Source: Annona cherimola
Lineage: Eukaryota; Streptophyta; Magnoliopsida; Magnoliales; Annonaceae
Assembly: GCA_030490835.1 (NCBI GenBank)
Contig: CM059973.1
Coordinates: 54,998,008-55,062,007, forward strand
Direction: 5' to 3'
Length of the DNA: 64,000 nt
Part shown: positions 1 to 11,080 of the stretch, one piece after another
Layout of the letters: each line of letters begins with the position of its first letter
Position numbering within the stretch: the first letter of the stretch is position 1
Position numbers and translations under genes: made by a program
Notes under the pieces: model-generated
The model's database searches: none
What the model was told of the DNA's origin: nothing
The model's input: only the letters and a program-made list of their open reading frames with translations

Positions 1-995
1 TTCAAGAACTAGAAAATGAGAATGATGCTTTGTAGAGTGTGTTAAGCTAATGATGCTGCATGTACGTGTCAAATTAATCCATACTTCTATTCTAAACTAT
101 GGAATGAGATTTCCATGTGTGAAAATGAATTCCTCTTCCCACCTATTCTAGAACACATCTCTTGAACTTATTGAATCAAATCTATAACACACATGAGAAT
201 AGACGTGATAGAGGCAATTCTTTGAATTTTAAACTATATCTTTGTGAACTACTTATTGTTCCCCACTTTGAGTTGAAACCTTACTTCTTTCTTTACCTTG
301 ATATCCTTGTTGTACTTGAATTATTTTTGAATATCTTATTTGAGCTGAAAACTAAAAAAAGGAAAATTTAGGTGTTTGAATAATGGAGTATAACGAATAT
401 TTTTAGGTTTTCTCAGATATCCTGAAATATGGTGCGAGAAAGTAAGCCAAACTTGGTAAAAAAAAGAAAAAACCTAATGGTAATAGCAAACTTTAAAAAA
501 TAAAAGAAATAAAAAAATTATGAGTGTGAGGGTTGTGCATAAGAGGCTTAAGTTATTCTAAAGATGGCTCTTACTTGAATTCTATTCTATTCTTTTTTAC
601 TTGAACTTAGTGAATTTGAACATTATATTTTACCTATAGAAGACCTCTTGATCATTCAATTGTGTATGTCATGATTTCTAAAGATAGGAAAGAGAGATGT
701 GCATATAGACTAGGAAAATTAGAATTTTCTAATTCATAGGGTTTGAATCATGGAAATGCATGTGGCTTAAGTTGAGTAATTAGGATGTTGATGGTTGTTT
801 GATAACTGCCTGTAGAGGATCATGTTTAACAATTCTAAAGAGTTGTTTGACATTCGATTCTTGTCTTCTTAAGATTTGGCCTGATTACTAATTTTTCATT
901 GCATAGAAACTTATGAATCCCGAATTCGATTTATAGTTTGTGTCATCACTTATTATTTGCTTAAGGACAAGCAAAGGTTCAAGTGTGGGAGAATT
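1..995 (+). other. 3' non-coding region of Athila-like element D
   Basis: No coding sequence is supported here. The stretch matches in layout the long non-coding region between pol and the 3' LTR of the other Athila-like copies in the window. It has a 'ttgaacccc'-style AT-rich body, a 'gatatcctgaaatatggtg' block near 408-434 (also seen near 21770 and 36597), and at the end a 'gcttaaggacaagcaaagg' block (959-977) leading to a GTGTGGGAG polypurine tract (983-991). The same block precedes LTRs at 24131 and 37270. The rest of D lies left of the window. Confidence 0.7.
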
Positions 996-1555
996 TATTG
1001 AGCAATTTTCATACTATATATTTTGTATGATAATTGGATGGGAATATAACTGATTGGGATGATTTGAGTTGAATATTGATTGATTTAGCTTAGTCAAGAG
1101 AAAACACTCACCATTTGATTAATTTGTGCAAAGCAGGAAAGTAGACACAATTTCGGGCCCCAAATCATATAGGAACAATGAATTTTGATATCGCAAATGA
1201 GCTCAACTGAGCTCTCCCTAGTTTCCATGTTGAAGAGCTCGAAAAATGCTTTTAGTTGATATGTTATGGCTCCATAACTCTTTCTGGATCAAAAGTTATG
1301 AGTAGTTGGAGATGACCTATTTATTCAACATAACGCGCGTCTCTTTTGAATAGTCCAAAGCTAAAGATCAAGTCGACATTTGATTTCATGATTTTGAAGA
1401 TTTTATAGGAGTTAAAATAATAATCAAGGCAGTCTAAAATGAGTTGAGACATGTTGGGGAAGTTTCGACCTGAATCGGGGCAAAACTATGCAAAACCGTG
1501 CACTAAATTGCACACTCTAGAATGTCACATGGTTCAAACTGTGTAGATCTTCGTG
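996..1555 (+). repeat. 5' part of the 3' LTR of Athila-like element D, truncated
   Basis: Begins straight after the polypurine tract with TATTGAGCAATTTTCATAC, the counterpart of the LTR starts of B (24131) and C (2950, reverse). The LTR is broken at 1556 where reverse element C begins. The remaining part of this LTR is not seen in the window. The usual TG terminus is TA here, as in the C LTR and the left LTR of B, consistent with a G to A change. Confidence 0.6.
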
Positions 1556-2950
1556 TGTTCACTTTTTTACCACAAGTGCATGGGTCGTAGATTGTAGTAC
1601 ATAAATATCATTCTCAGAGAGAACTTAGGACTTAGAACGTTGGTTTTAAAACACTTTAATTAATAACCAAAAGATAATTTAATGAAGTAGAAGAGAAAAT
1701 AGCAAATAAGAAAGAGAGAGAGACAGAGAGAGTTTAAAAGTATAGAGCAAAGGATTAAAATCAAAAGAAAGAGCATCTAGGGTTTTAGGGTTTCACATGT
1801 AATGATTGCAATGAATTTGCGGTATGGTAGTTTAATCCGGATATTAATTAGTAAAGGAGAATTATCTCTATTTTATCCTTACACCTTCTTTCAAAACTTA
1901 CAAGGCATACTCTAATCTTCTTAACTGCCTATTTTCATGGGATTAAGTCAATTACGATTCATTAATTTTTTGTGAAATTTCATGAAATTCCTTATGGTCA
2001 TCATGCCTATTTTCATGCTCTTAGACTTCCAGGTTAAATATCTTGATTATCGTATATTAGATTTTCACCTTTCGATTCCATCACCTAATATATGGAATCA
2101 TACCATAGTATGGGCCCATGCACCAAGTAAGAATTAAAAATACAAGATATTAAATTAATAACTAATATTCATCATAAATAAACTATAACCACAATTCTCG
2201 CTAAATTGTACATATGCTACATCTTTAACCCTAGATTAAGGGCTTAACTGAGCATGTTCAAAATAAAATCCAAAACAATATTGTATGTAGAATCCATTTT
2301 AAACAAGCAATTAAAACTAAAGAAAGAAAACTTATTGATTAGAAGCCCCGATGGCGTCTTGAACGTTTCAAACCACTAGCCGTCTTGCTCCTCACCTCAT
2401 ACTCCACACATTCTCTAGCTCCCAGACCTCAAACCCTAGCTGAAGTCACATTCTGGCCTCCTCTGGGACGTTCTCAGAAGGTGTTTATATAGGGGTTTAG
2501 GAGCTAGCTTGAACACAAAGTCCGCAGCGCACCTGGATTATGAATCCAGGGTTCTACCCGGTTCGATCCATGTGGAACCCAACTCCACGTGGTTCAAACC
2601 GTGTTGGTCTCTAGGTTGAGCAATTTTTTGCGCAATTGCCTCAATTTTCTCCCTATTTCCTTTCCTTCTACCTGAAGCTTCTTCTTACTGGTTGGGGCTG
2701 ATCTTGGACACTATTTTTTTGAAAGTGAGTATTGAATTTGCATTTTAACCTTGCTTTCATCAGTACTTGCCAATTTGGTCATGGGTTGCACTGAAATTAC
2801 ACATTATTTCTTATTTTTCACAAATTGCATTAGACCGTGAGTTTTCTTATAAACAAAGTTTAATCAAGGAATAATCAAATTAAACCATCTCAATTGACCA
2901 AATTTTCATTAAATAATGAACTAAAAAGAGTAAATGAAAATGAGTTAATA
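1556..2950 (-). repeat. 3' LTR of Athila-like element C
   Basis: The plus strand starts TGTTCACTTTTTTACC, the complement of an LTR end in ACA. 1574-1600 is the reverse complement of the 'ctacgacccgtgcacttg' block next to the ends of the LTRs of element A (29780, 39530). 1900-2160 is the reverse complement of LTR text at 29220-29480. The other end (2941-2950) is followed by the reverse complement of a GTGTGGGGGAATTTA polypurine tract (2951-2967). Length 1395 bp. Confidence 0.8.
2484..2491 (-). promoter_or_regulatory. TATA box of the C LTR
   Basis: TATATAAA on the minus strand, in the mid-LTR position where the U3/R boundary is expected. Assigned by motif and position only. Confidence 0.5.
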
Positions 2951-3254
2951 AATTCCCCCACACTTGAACCTTTTCTTGTTCTCAAGCAATCTTAGAACAA
3001 TTGTCAATTGTAAAAATTTAGATGCAATGTGAATTAAAAACTAATGAAGAATGTTGAACCATAGATTCCAAACATAAGGCTAATAAAAAATCCCCATGAA
3101 ATTACCTTCTTACTTGACAACTCTGTATGCTCTTTCCATTACTTATCCCATTTTATAATAAAAACTTTTTAGATGCATTCTCATTCTTATTATGAACATC
3201 ATGCAACAAAATGTAGATAAGTTTCACACACAATCTATCCTATTTTAATATTCC
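2951..3254 (-). other. Polypurine tract and 3' non-coding region of element C
   Basis: The minus strand reads a 'cttgagaacaag' block and then a GTGTGGGGG polypurine tract just before the LTR. No ORF is present. The region continues at 14261 on the far side of solo LTR T1: the GATCT at 3255-3259 is duplicated at 14256-14260. Confidence 0.75.
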
Positions 3255-4413
3255 GATCTTGTAGCGCCCCGAATCGGGGAGCCTAGAAGCCTTACTCCGG
3301 GACCAATTTTGACTGGTAAACGTGATCAGGATTGTTGTCCTGATCACGCGGCGGGTTCTTAATTGAATCTCGTCCAATTTTTTTTCTTTTCATTCGTCAC
3401 TTAAGCATACACTTTATTCATAATAGACTCATCCATATCATCATAAAACCATTCATATCTTCTTTTTATTGAAATAATTCACATAAGTACAATCATGTTT
3501 GTAATATCCATAAAACATGTGTTTAACATGATTATCATACATTTGTCCCTTTGGACGTATACATAGAACTGCAATTAAATTTGCAGGTCATTTCTACCTG
3601 ACATCCTTTATGAGTCAGCTCCAAAGCCTGTTTGTCATTTTGAAAACACATATGAGTAATAATACTCAGTAAGCAAGCCTTTTTCTTTAGCAAGTAAACA
3701 TTTTCCTTTCATTCAAATGCATTTCTCCCCATTTGGTAGGAGACACTTACCAAGTGATCAATTACCAATGGGACAAACTTTTTCATGAATTTCATGAGAA
3801 TGCAATGCATTCATTCGTTCATGACTTTCCTTGTGCCCTCACCTCTTGGGAGGACGCTGCCGGCACACAGCCCTTGCGACTTGGCAATAGTGAAGGGGGA
3901 TCTTCGATCCGCTTTCTACCTCCACCAAAGCCTCTTCATTATGCACTATGTTCATACATACATATGCCGGCATGACATGAACCATAAAATTTTTATAAAG
4001 GCATTTAATAAGCAAGTTGACAATCATTTCATGTAAAGCAGTATAGGAATGGTCATCCTTAAATATATTTCATAAAACAGTAAACAATCATTTTCAAAAG
4101 GGTTGCTTGTTTACAATGAAGCAATAAAATCACATTTTCATAATTGTGCTTGCTTACCTTCTCAATCCGTGTCCTCAACCTTCTCCTTTCCTCTTCCTAT
4201 ACAACGAAATTGGATATTTTATCCATCTATTCCATGTCTTAGATTGCTTTCCATGCATGCTTTATGATCACATATTGTTGGAAACATGTGGAAAATAAGC
4301 CAAGTCTATGTTTTGATAATTAACAAATCAATTTGAGTAAGTTTTGGTTACTAACATGTTTGTGAAGATGATTAAAGGATATAAAAATGAAGAAAATGAA
4401 GCATGACAGGTCA

Positions 4414-5140
4414 AGTCGATTTTCAAGTCGACTCAGGCATCGACTTAAGCCAAGTCGATCCCCAAGTCAACTCCAGCAGCGACTTCAAACGTGATTTTCT
4501 GTCTAGAGTTGAAATTGGGGACGAGAGCTACCGAAGTCATAGACCAAGTCGACTCCACATGCAACTTGGGTGAAGTCGCAGGCCAAGTCGACTCCAGCTT
4601 TGACTTCAGTCTGACAGTACGCGTTTTGAAGAGGTAAGTCGCAAACCAAGTTGACTCAATGCTCGACTTGAGTAAAATTGAAGACTAAGTAGACTCAAAT
4701 ATTCGACTTAGGCCAAATGAAGATCAAATCAAGTCAAAAGCAAACAAAGTTGCATGTATTCATCATGGAAAATCAAGATCACACATTTCATGTACTCCAA
4801 GATTCAAGGGTTCAAAGTTTACAAGTCACGGAGATAAAGGACATCAAGCTAGGATGAATATACTGAGTTTCAAAAGACATAAATCAAGGGAAGTACATTA
4901 ATTTGAAGAAATTTAAGTGACCAAAGTCATCACCAAGGATTTTAAGTTCATTAAGCAAGCTAAGGAAGTGAAGTCGCACCTGAAGTTGACTTCACCTGCG
5001 ACTTGGGTCAAGTCCAGGACCAAGTCGACCCGAGGAAGAACTTGAACAGCCTGAGCACAGCCGAAGTCGCACCCGAAATCGACTTCATCTGCGACTTGGG
5101 CGAAGTCGCACCCGAAGTCGACTCCACCTGCGACTTGGGT
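4414..5140 (+). repeat. Palindromic AAGTCGACTT repeats in the U3 of S1
   Basis: Two clusters (about 4414-4700 and 4966-5140) of a unit of about 38 bp. A central near-palindrome AAGTCGACTT is flanked by AAGTCGCA on the left and its inverted partner TGCGACTT on the right, so each unit can fold into a hairpin. Units vary in length and sequence. The same unit fills the U3 of the 3' LTR (11216-11470, 11746-11910), S2, S3, S6 and, inverted, S5. Confidence 0.85.
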
Positions 5141-5221
5141 CGCAACGGTCGGAAATTTTTTGAACGTTGGCGCATTGAATGCACGCCACCTACTTCCAAA
5201 TGTTCGGATTCCCTCACCATT

Positions 5222-5230
5222 TATATAAGG
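5222..5230 (+). promoter_or_regulatory. TATA box of the S1 5' LTR
   Basis: TATATAAGG just downstream of the palindromic repeat cluster. The same box is at 11988-11996 in the 3' LTR. It sets the likely U3/R boundary. The transcription start is inferred, not seen. Confidence 0.65.
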
Positions 5231-5855
5231 CATTCGATATGAACGTGGAGGGTAGCTGAAACATCATTGATTGAGCACAACTATCATCTCTAAGAGCATT
5301 AAGTGATCAATCCAACATCTACAAGAAGAACCTTGCTTTCAAACTGCCAAGAGCTGCTTGCTGAATCATTAAGCCTGCTTTAAAAGTTCTTCTCTGTGCC
5401 AAATCTGCCTCTACACACCAGTAACGTATAGAAACTTTCTTTTACTCTTTCTTATTGTATTGAACTTGATTTAGTTTGGGTAACTAAGATTAAGTGTAAG
5501 CAAAGTAGTGTGTGATTGGAGTGGAACTCGTCACCTACTTGTGCTGTGAGTTGTTGATGCCCCCTAGAGCTGGAATCTAGAAGAGAGCAGAGGCTCTAGT
5601 TGTATTGATATAATACATAGTGGAACCCAAGTCACAAGAGGTGTGAGCTTGGAAGAGTGGAGTAGGGAAGGTTTCCCGAACCACTATAAAAACCCTGTCC
5701 ATTGATTTATATTTCTGCTCTTATTGCTTTCCTGTTGTTTCATTGAAGGGGATTGAACTAAACCGGGGTAAAGTTTCTGTTTAAGTTGAAAAATTTTAAT
5801 TACCCAATTCACCCCTCCCCTCTTGGGTATTTGTCATTAACTCGGGACGAACAAT

Positions 5856-5870
5856 TGGTATCAAAGCAGG
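5856..5870 (+). other. Primer binding site of S1 (initiator tRNA-Met)
   Basis: TGGTATCAAAGCAGG, two bases after the 5' LTR. It matches the plant iMet site (TGGTATCAGAGC type) with G to A at one position. The S2 copy at 26998 keeps the G. Confidence 0.9.
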
Positions 5871-5901
5871 TCTTTGAGTTTTACCAAAGAGATCTTTTGA
5901 T

Positions 5902-7756
5902 ATGGCATCCCAATCTACTTTCATTCCCGCATTTGCCGAAGGTCAATCTTTTACTAGGCCACCATTGTTTGATGGGAACAATTTTGGCTATTGGAAGCTA
6001 CGTATGAAACAACTCATCATGGCTACAGATATGGACTCTTGGATTGCAATCCAAGACTGTGTGACTTTACCAATTGATGAAAGAGCTTCCAAATGGACCG
6101 ATGAGGAAGTGAAAACTGTTAAGAGCAACGCTAAGGCTACGAATTCATTATTTTGTGCTCTTACAGCCTCTAAATATGATAGAGTATCCTCTTGTTTGAC
6201 CACAAAAAAAATATGGGATACATTGACATCCATATATGAGGGAACTTCTCAAGTCCAAGGGAGAAAGAGGAATATATTAATCGGAGAATTGGAAGGATTC
6301 AAAATGCTAGAAACAAAAAATATTTCTTAAATGTTTGCTAGATTCTCTAAAATTACTAATGCTTTGAAAGGTCTTGGAAAAACTATCTCCGAATTTGAAC
6401 AGGTCATGAAGATCCTAAGAGCTCTACCAGAATCTTGGACTCCCAAGATTACTGCAATAAAAGAAGCCAATGACCTAAACACATTGAAGCTAGAAGACCT
6501 TATTAGATCATTAATGTCACATGAGCTAATCAAGAAAAGAAATGAAGATCACCACAAAGGAAAGAGAGCAATTGCATTAAAAGTTATTCATAACTCGGAT
6601 GAGTCCACCTCCTCATCTCACAACGATGATGAAGACATTGCTCTATTAACTCGCAAATTTTGAAAATTTGTAAGGAAATAAAAGAACTTCAAAGATTTCA
6701 AAGAGAGACCTCGAAAAGAGAAAAAGAAGGAAGTTACAAAGTGTTATAGATGCGGCGGTATGGGACATATGCAAGCTCAATGTCCTACACCGGAAGAAAG
6801 ATCAAAGGATCATCATGAAAAGAAGGATAGATATGAAAGCCAAAAATTCCAAAGGCCTAAGGGAAGAGGAATGTACGTGAATGAAGAAACTCCATCAACA
6901 AGTAGCTCCTCAATAGATGATTTTGAAACAGCAAATTGCGCAAGAATATGCTGCATGGCACAGATTGAGCATGAAGAAACTTTGAACACAATGGAAGTTT
7001 TGGAAGAGCAAACCACCTCAACAAAATGCATAAGTAATGAAGAGGTAACTTCCAAATTTTGTTATTCTCAATCTACTCATTCTTCTATTCAAGAATGTCT
7101 CAAATGTGCTGAATTAGAGGAATTACAACATGCATATGATTCATTATATGAAAGAATTAAAAAAATTATGAAACAAATTATCATTCAAGAGACAACAATG
7201 CAATTTCATTATTATTGTAAATGAAAAACTAGCAGAAAGAACAACAAAATTGAAAGAAGAAAATGAACTACTATTGAAAGAAGTGAAAAAATTGAAAAAG
7301 GAGAATGAATCCTTAAATGAATCATTAACTAAGTTCTCTAATCCAGGAGAAAGTGTGAAAATATTTCTGAACATGACCTCTCAAAACAATAGAAGAGGTC
7401 TTGGATACTTCACATTTGAGCTAGGAGAAAGTAGTAAATCAAGTGTGCCAAAACTTTGGAAAAATCAAGCTAAAGCTGCACTTATTTACAAACCCAAAGT
7501 GAAACAAGTTGTTTGGACTAGAAGGCCAACTTTTGAACCACTACATACTTGGAGGCCTACTCCTAGATTACCAATGGCTTGCAACTTTTGCAATAAGATG
7601 AGTCACAAAATTTATAAATGCAACTTTAAGAAACTGTATGACCATGGTACAAAATTAGTTTGGGTTCCAAGAAACACAAGATTTGGGCTTTCAAGAATAG
7701 AACAACAAAGATTAAATCAGTTTGGGTGCAAAATAGTGGTTGTTCAAGGCATATGA
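5902..7756 (+). pseudogene. Broken Sirevirus gag of S1
   Basis: Capsid and nucleocapsid polyprotein that would package element RNA. The start MASQSTF lies 32 bases after the primer site. The capsid part (5902-6660) includes a WKLRMKQL-type N-terminal segment and an EFEQVMKILRALPE segment. A first CCHC knuckle, CYRCGGMGHMQAQC, is at 6742-6783 and a second, CNFCNKMSHKIYKC, at 7580-7621. Between them is a Glu/Lys/Asn-rich stretch with coiled-coil character (about 7100-7340). Breaks: in-frame stops at 6328, 6661 and 6679, and a frame change between 7222 and 7250. At the 6328 and 6661 positions the related S2 copy has sense codons, so these stops are secondary. Confidence 0.9.
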
Positions 7757-7851
7757 TTGGAAAAAGAAATTTATTTCATAAACTCAAGCCTTGCAACGAT
7801 GGAACTGTTGCCTTTAGAAATAACGAGAAAGGTAAAATCAAAGGTAAATGA
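7660..7851 (+). pseudogene. Broken copia protease remnant of S1
   Basis: The aspartic protease that would mature Gag-Pol. The active-site triad region reads NSGCSRHM, with codon AAT at 7732-7734 where the family has Asp, so the catalytic residue is missing. The frame differs from the preceding gag segment, and it ends at a stop (7849-7851) before the integrase part restarts at 7879. Confidence 0.8.
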
Positions 7852-7878
7852 AACATTTATAGTATTTCAAATACATGT

Positions 7879-9188
7879 ATGGAGGATGTGTTATTTGTTG
7901 AAGGACTCAAGCATAATCTAATGAGTATTAGCCAATTATGTGACAAAGGATACAAGGTTGTGTTTGAATCATCTATATGCAATATATTTGATGGAGAACA
8001 TATCATGTTTAGCGGAAAAAGACATGAAAATATATATTTAGTTTCACTTGATGAACTAGATGGTCAATGTCTAATGACCATTGACAATGATTCATGGGTT
8101 TGGCATAAGAGGCTTAGGCATGTAAACATGTCAAACATCAAGACCTTATGGAAAAAGAGTTTGGTAGAAGGATTGCCACAATTGAAATATGACAAAGATA
8201 AAATTTGTAAGGCATGTCAACTATCGAAACAACCTCAAATATCTTTCTCTACCAAAAAGGAGATTTTCACCACTAAGCCACTTGAATTGCTACACATGGA
8301 TCTATATGGGTCATCCGACATTTTAACCATTAGTAAAAGAAGTATGTGTTTGTAATAGTTGATGATTTTTCAAGATTCACATGGGTAATTCTCTTAGCTA
8401 GCAAAGATGAAGTTTTCTCTATGTTTACAACTTTTGTAAACTTGGTGCAAAATGAAAAATAAAGTACTATTATGACCATTAGAAGTGATCATGGTGGTGA
8501 GTTTGAAAATAAACGATTCATAGAATTATGTAATGAAAAAGGAATTCACCACACATGTTCTGCACCAAGAACTCCACAACAAAATGGAGTGGTTGAAAGA
8601 AAAAATAGAACCATACAAGAGATGGCTAGAACAATGCTAAATGAGAGTAAATTATCCAAGAAATTTTGGGGTGAAGCTGTAAGTACAGCTTGTCATGTGT
8701 TAAACCGATTTACCATTAGAACAATCTTGAAAAAGACCCCATATAAGCTATGGAAAGGTAGAAAACCAAATATTTCATATTTTCATGCTTTTGGCTGCAC
8801 ATGTTATGCTTTGAACAGTGGAAAAATCAACTTGGGAAAACTGGATGCTAAAAGTGATGAGGCAATATGTCTTGGTTACTCATCAAATAGCAAAGCATAT
8901 AGAGTCTTCAATAAATGGAACCAAGTAGTAGAAGAGTCAATACATGTTGTTTTTGATGAATTTAATCCATGCTCCAAAAGAAAAGATGATTTAAGTGATG
9001 CAGATGATGTCACAAGTAACCTTGAAAAATTGCATGTGAAAAAGCAAGAAGAATCCACGAAGGAAAGGGTAAGTGAAGGTAATAATTCCTATAAACCTCC
9101 AACTGATTTGAAATTCAAAAATGCCCATCCAATTGAGCAAGTTATAGGTAATATTTATGAAGGTGTAAAGACTAGAAGGTCAAAATAA
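7879..9188 (+). pseudogene. Broken copia integrase of S1
   Basis: Integrates the cDNA copy. A GAG-pre-integrase segment (VEGLKHNLMSISQLCDKGY) is followed by the zinc-binding HHCC region, with WHKRLRHV near 8100 and CKAC near 8208-8219. The catalytic core has its first Asp in LLHMDLYG (about 8287-8310), a second in RSDHGGEFEN (from about 8481) and the Glu in the PQQNGVVERKNRT context (about 8575-8613). The C-terminal part runs to a PIEQVIGNIYEGVKTRRS segment. Breaks: the frame shifts near 8340, where the VIVDDFSRFTW part is in another frame, with a stop near 8459. It restarts in the 8472 frame and ends at a stop at 9186. Confidence 0.88.
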
Positions 9189-9189
9189 A

Positions 9190-10745
9190 ATATTTGTGGA
9201 CAATACGCTTTTGTATCAAAAATTGAACCAACAACTATTGATCAAGCTTTTGATGATGAAAACTGGGTTATAGCAATGCAAGAAGAGCTAAATCAATTTG
9301 AAAGAAACCAAGTTTAGCATCTTGTTCCAAGACCTAAGGACTGTATTATCATTGGCACAAAATGGGTGTTTAGGAACAAATTAGATGAAAGCGGACTTGT
9401 GGTGAGAAACAAAGCTAGACTTGTGGCAAAAGGATACTCACAAGAAGAAGGAATAGACTTCGAGGAATCCTATGCTCCGGTTGCTAGATTAGAGGTCATT
9501 CGCATTTTACTAGCTTTTGCATCTCACATGAACTTTAAGTTGTTTCAAATGGATATTAAAAGTGCATTTTTGAATGGGTATATAAATGAAGAGGTGTATG
9601 TTGAACAACCACCTGGATTTCAAGAAAAAGATCAATCTAAATTTGTATACAAATTAACCAAAGCACTATATGGATTAAAAAAATCTCCAATGGGCTTGGT
9701 ATGAAAGATTAAGCAAATTTCTGATTGATCATGACTTCCAAAAAGGAAAGGTAGACACCACGTTGTTCATTAAGTATAAAGAAAGAGACATTTTGATTAT
9801 TCAAATTTACGTCGATGATATTATTTTTGGTGCTACTAATGAGATTCTTTGTTAAGAATTTTCTGAGCTTATACAGAAGGAATTTGAGATGAGTATGATG
9901 GGGGAGCTGAATTTCTTCCTTGGACTACAAATTAAGCAATTAAGTGACGGAATTTTCATCAATCAGTCCAAGTATATCAAAGAAATGCTAAAGAAATTCA
10001 GAATGCAAACTAGCAATGGAGCAAACACTCCAATGAGTTCAACAATCAAGATTGACACGGATGAAAACGGTAAATGTATCGATCAAAAGCTATATAGAAG
10101 TATGATAGGTTCTTTGTTGTATCTAACTGCTTCTAGACCGGATATTCTTTTCAGTGTAAATAGATTTCAAGCATGTCCTAAAGAATCACATTTATTGGCT
10201 GTAAAAAGAATTTTTAAATATTTGATAAATACCACTAATCTTGGACTATGGTATCCAAAGGGGTCAACGTTTAATTTAATCAGTTACTCGATGCGGATTT
10301 TGCCAGATACAAAGTAGATAGAAAAAGCACTAGTGGAACATGTCAGTTCCTTAGAAACATTTTGGTTTCATGGTATTCAAGGAAACAAACTAGTGTCGCT
10401 CTATCTACGGCGAAAGCCGAATATATAGCCGCCGGGAGCTGTTATGCCTAATTGCTTTGGATGAAACAACAACTTAGGGACTATGACATGGATTTTAAAG
10501 ATATACCTATTAGATGTGATAATACTAGTGCAATATGTTTAACAACTAAAAATCCAGTATTGCATTCTAGGACCAAGCATATAGACCTAAGACATCATTT
10601 TATCAGAGAACATATAGAAAATCATGACATATGTTTGGAATATGTGAAAATAGAAGATCAAATTGCAGATATTTTTACCAAACCTCTAGCAAAAGAACCA
10701 TTTTATAAAATTAGAAATGATATGGGGATGATTGAATTAACTTAG
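9190..10745 (+). pseudogene. Broken copia reverse transcriptase-RNase H of S1
   Basis: Makes cDNA from element RNA. The N-terminal part ([18 protein letters not shown], about 9405-9460) is followed by [29 protein letters not shown], the catalytic YVDD box at 9808-9819 and GELNFFLGLQIKQ (about 9901-9940). The RNase H end carries the CDNTSAICLTTKNP and HIDLRHHFIREHI segments (10518-10630). Breaks: a stop at about 9315, a frame change near 9700, a stop near 9853, a frame change or stop at 10315 and a stop near 10449. The final segment ends with a natural-looking stop at 10743-10745. Confidence 0.9.
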
Positions 10746-10758
10746 AAAAGCACAAGCT

Positions 10759-11080
10759 GAGGGGGAGCACAGGTTCAGGGGGAGCAGCCCCCGCCATTCT
10801 CAAAGGATTAACCGGCTCCATCTTTATTTTTGATCAATTGACAAAAAGGGGGAGAATAAATTAGGATTTGAGTTGGGTAGATTATACATAAGTTTACATA
10901 TGAAAAGTTTGCATATAAAAAAGTTTGAGTAATATGTAAATGATGATAATGAAATATGTATGTTAAACTTCAAAATGCAAAAGACCAGTGATTATTCTAA
11001 AGATACCAAAACAAGATAAAATAGTATGTTGAAAGGTATACACTCAAATCGGTTTTTTCAATCATCAAAAAGGGGGAGAT
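10759..11080 (+). other. Reiterated polypurine tracts before the S1 3' LTR
   Basis: GAGGGGGAGC at 10759-10768, CAGGGGGAGC at 10776-10785, AAAAAGGGGGAGAATAAA at 10843-10860, and the LTR-adjacent AAAAAGGGGGAGAT at 11067-11080. Repeated polypurine tracts downstream of pol are a known Sirevirus hallmark. The last one would prime plus-strand synthesis. Confidence 0.85.

Larger units (their letters stand above)
4276..5853 (+). repeat. 5' LTR of Sirevirus S1
   Basis: 1578 bp, TGTTGG...CGAACA. It is about 40 bp longer than the 3' LTR, mainly because the 3' LTR lacks one stretch of the AAGTCGAC repeats near 4420. It contains a TATA box at 5222 and a conserved R/U5 block (about 5559-5680) found in all related LTRs here. 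The terminal G at position 5850 differs from the C of the 3' LTR. Confidence 0.95.

Noticed and set aside
3733..4036. Overlapping frames of 62-83 residues on both strands
   Set aside because: They lie inside solo LTR T1, overlap each other in three frames and have no motif.
4913..5233. Minus-strand frame of 106 residues with repeating VDFGCDF-type text (and a twin at 11691-11999)
   Set aside because: It is the translation of the AAGTCGAC palindromic repeats in the S1 LTRs, not a repeat protein.
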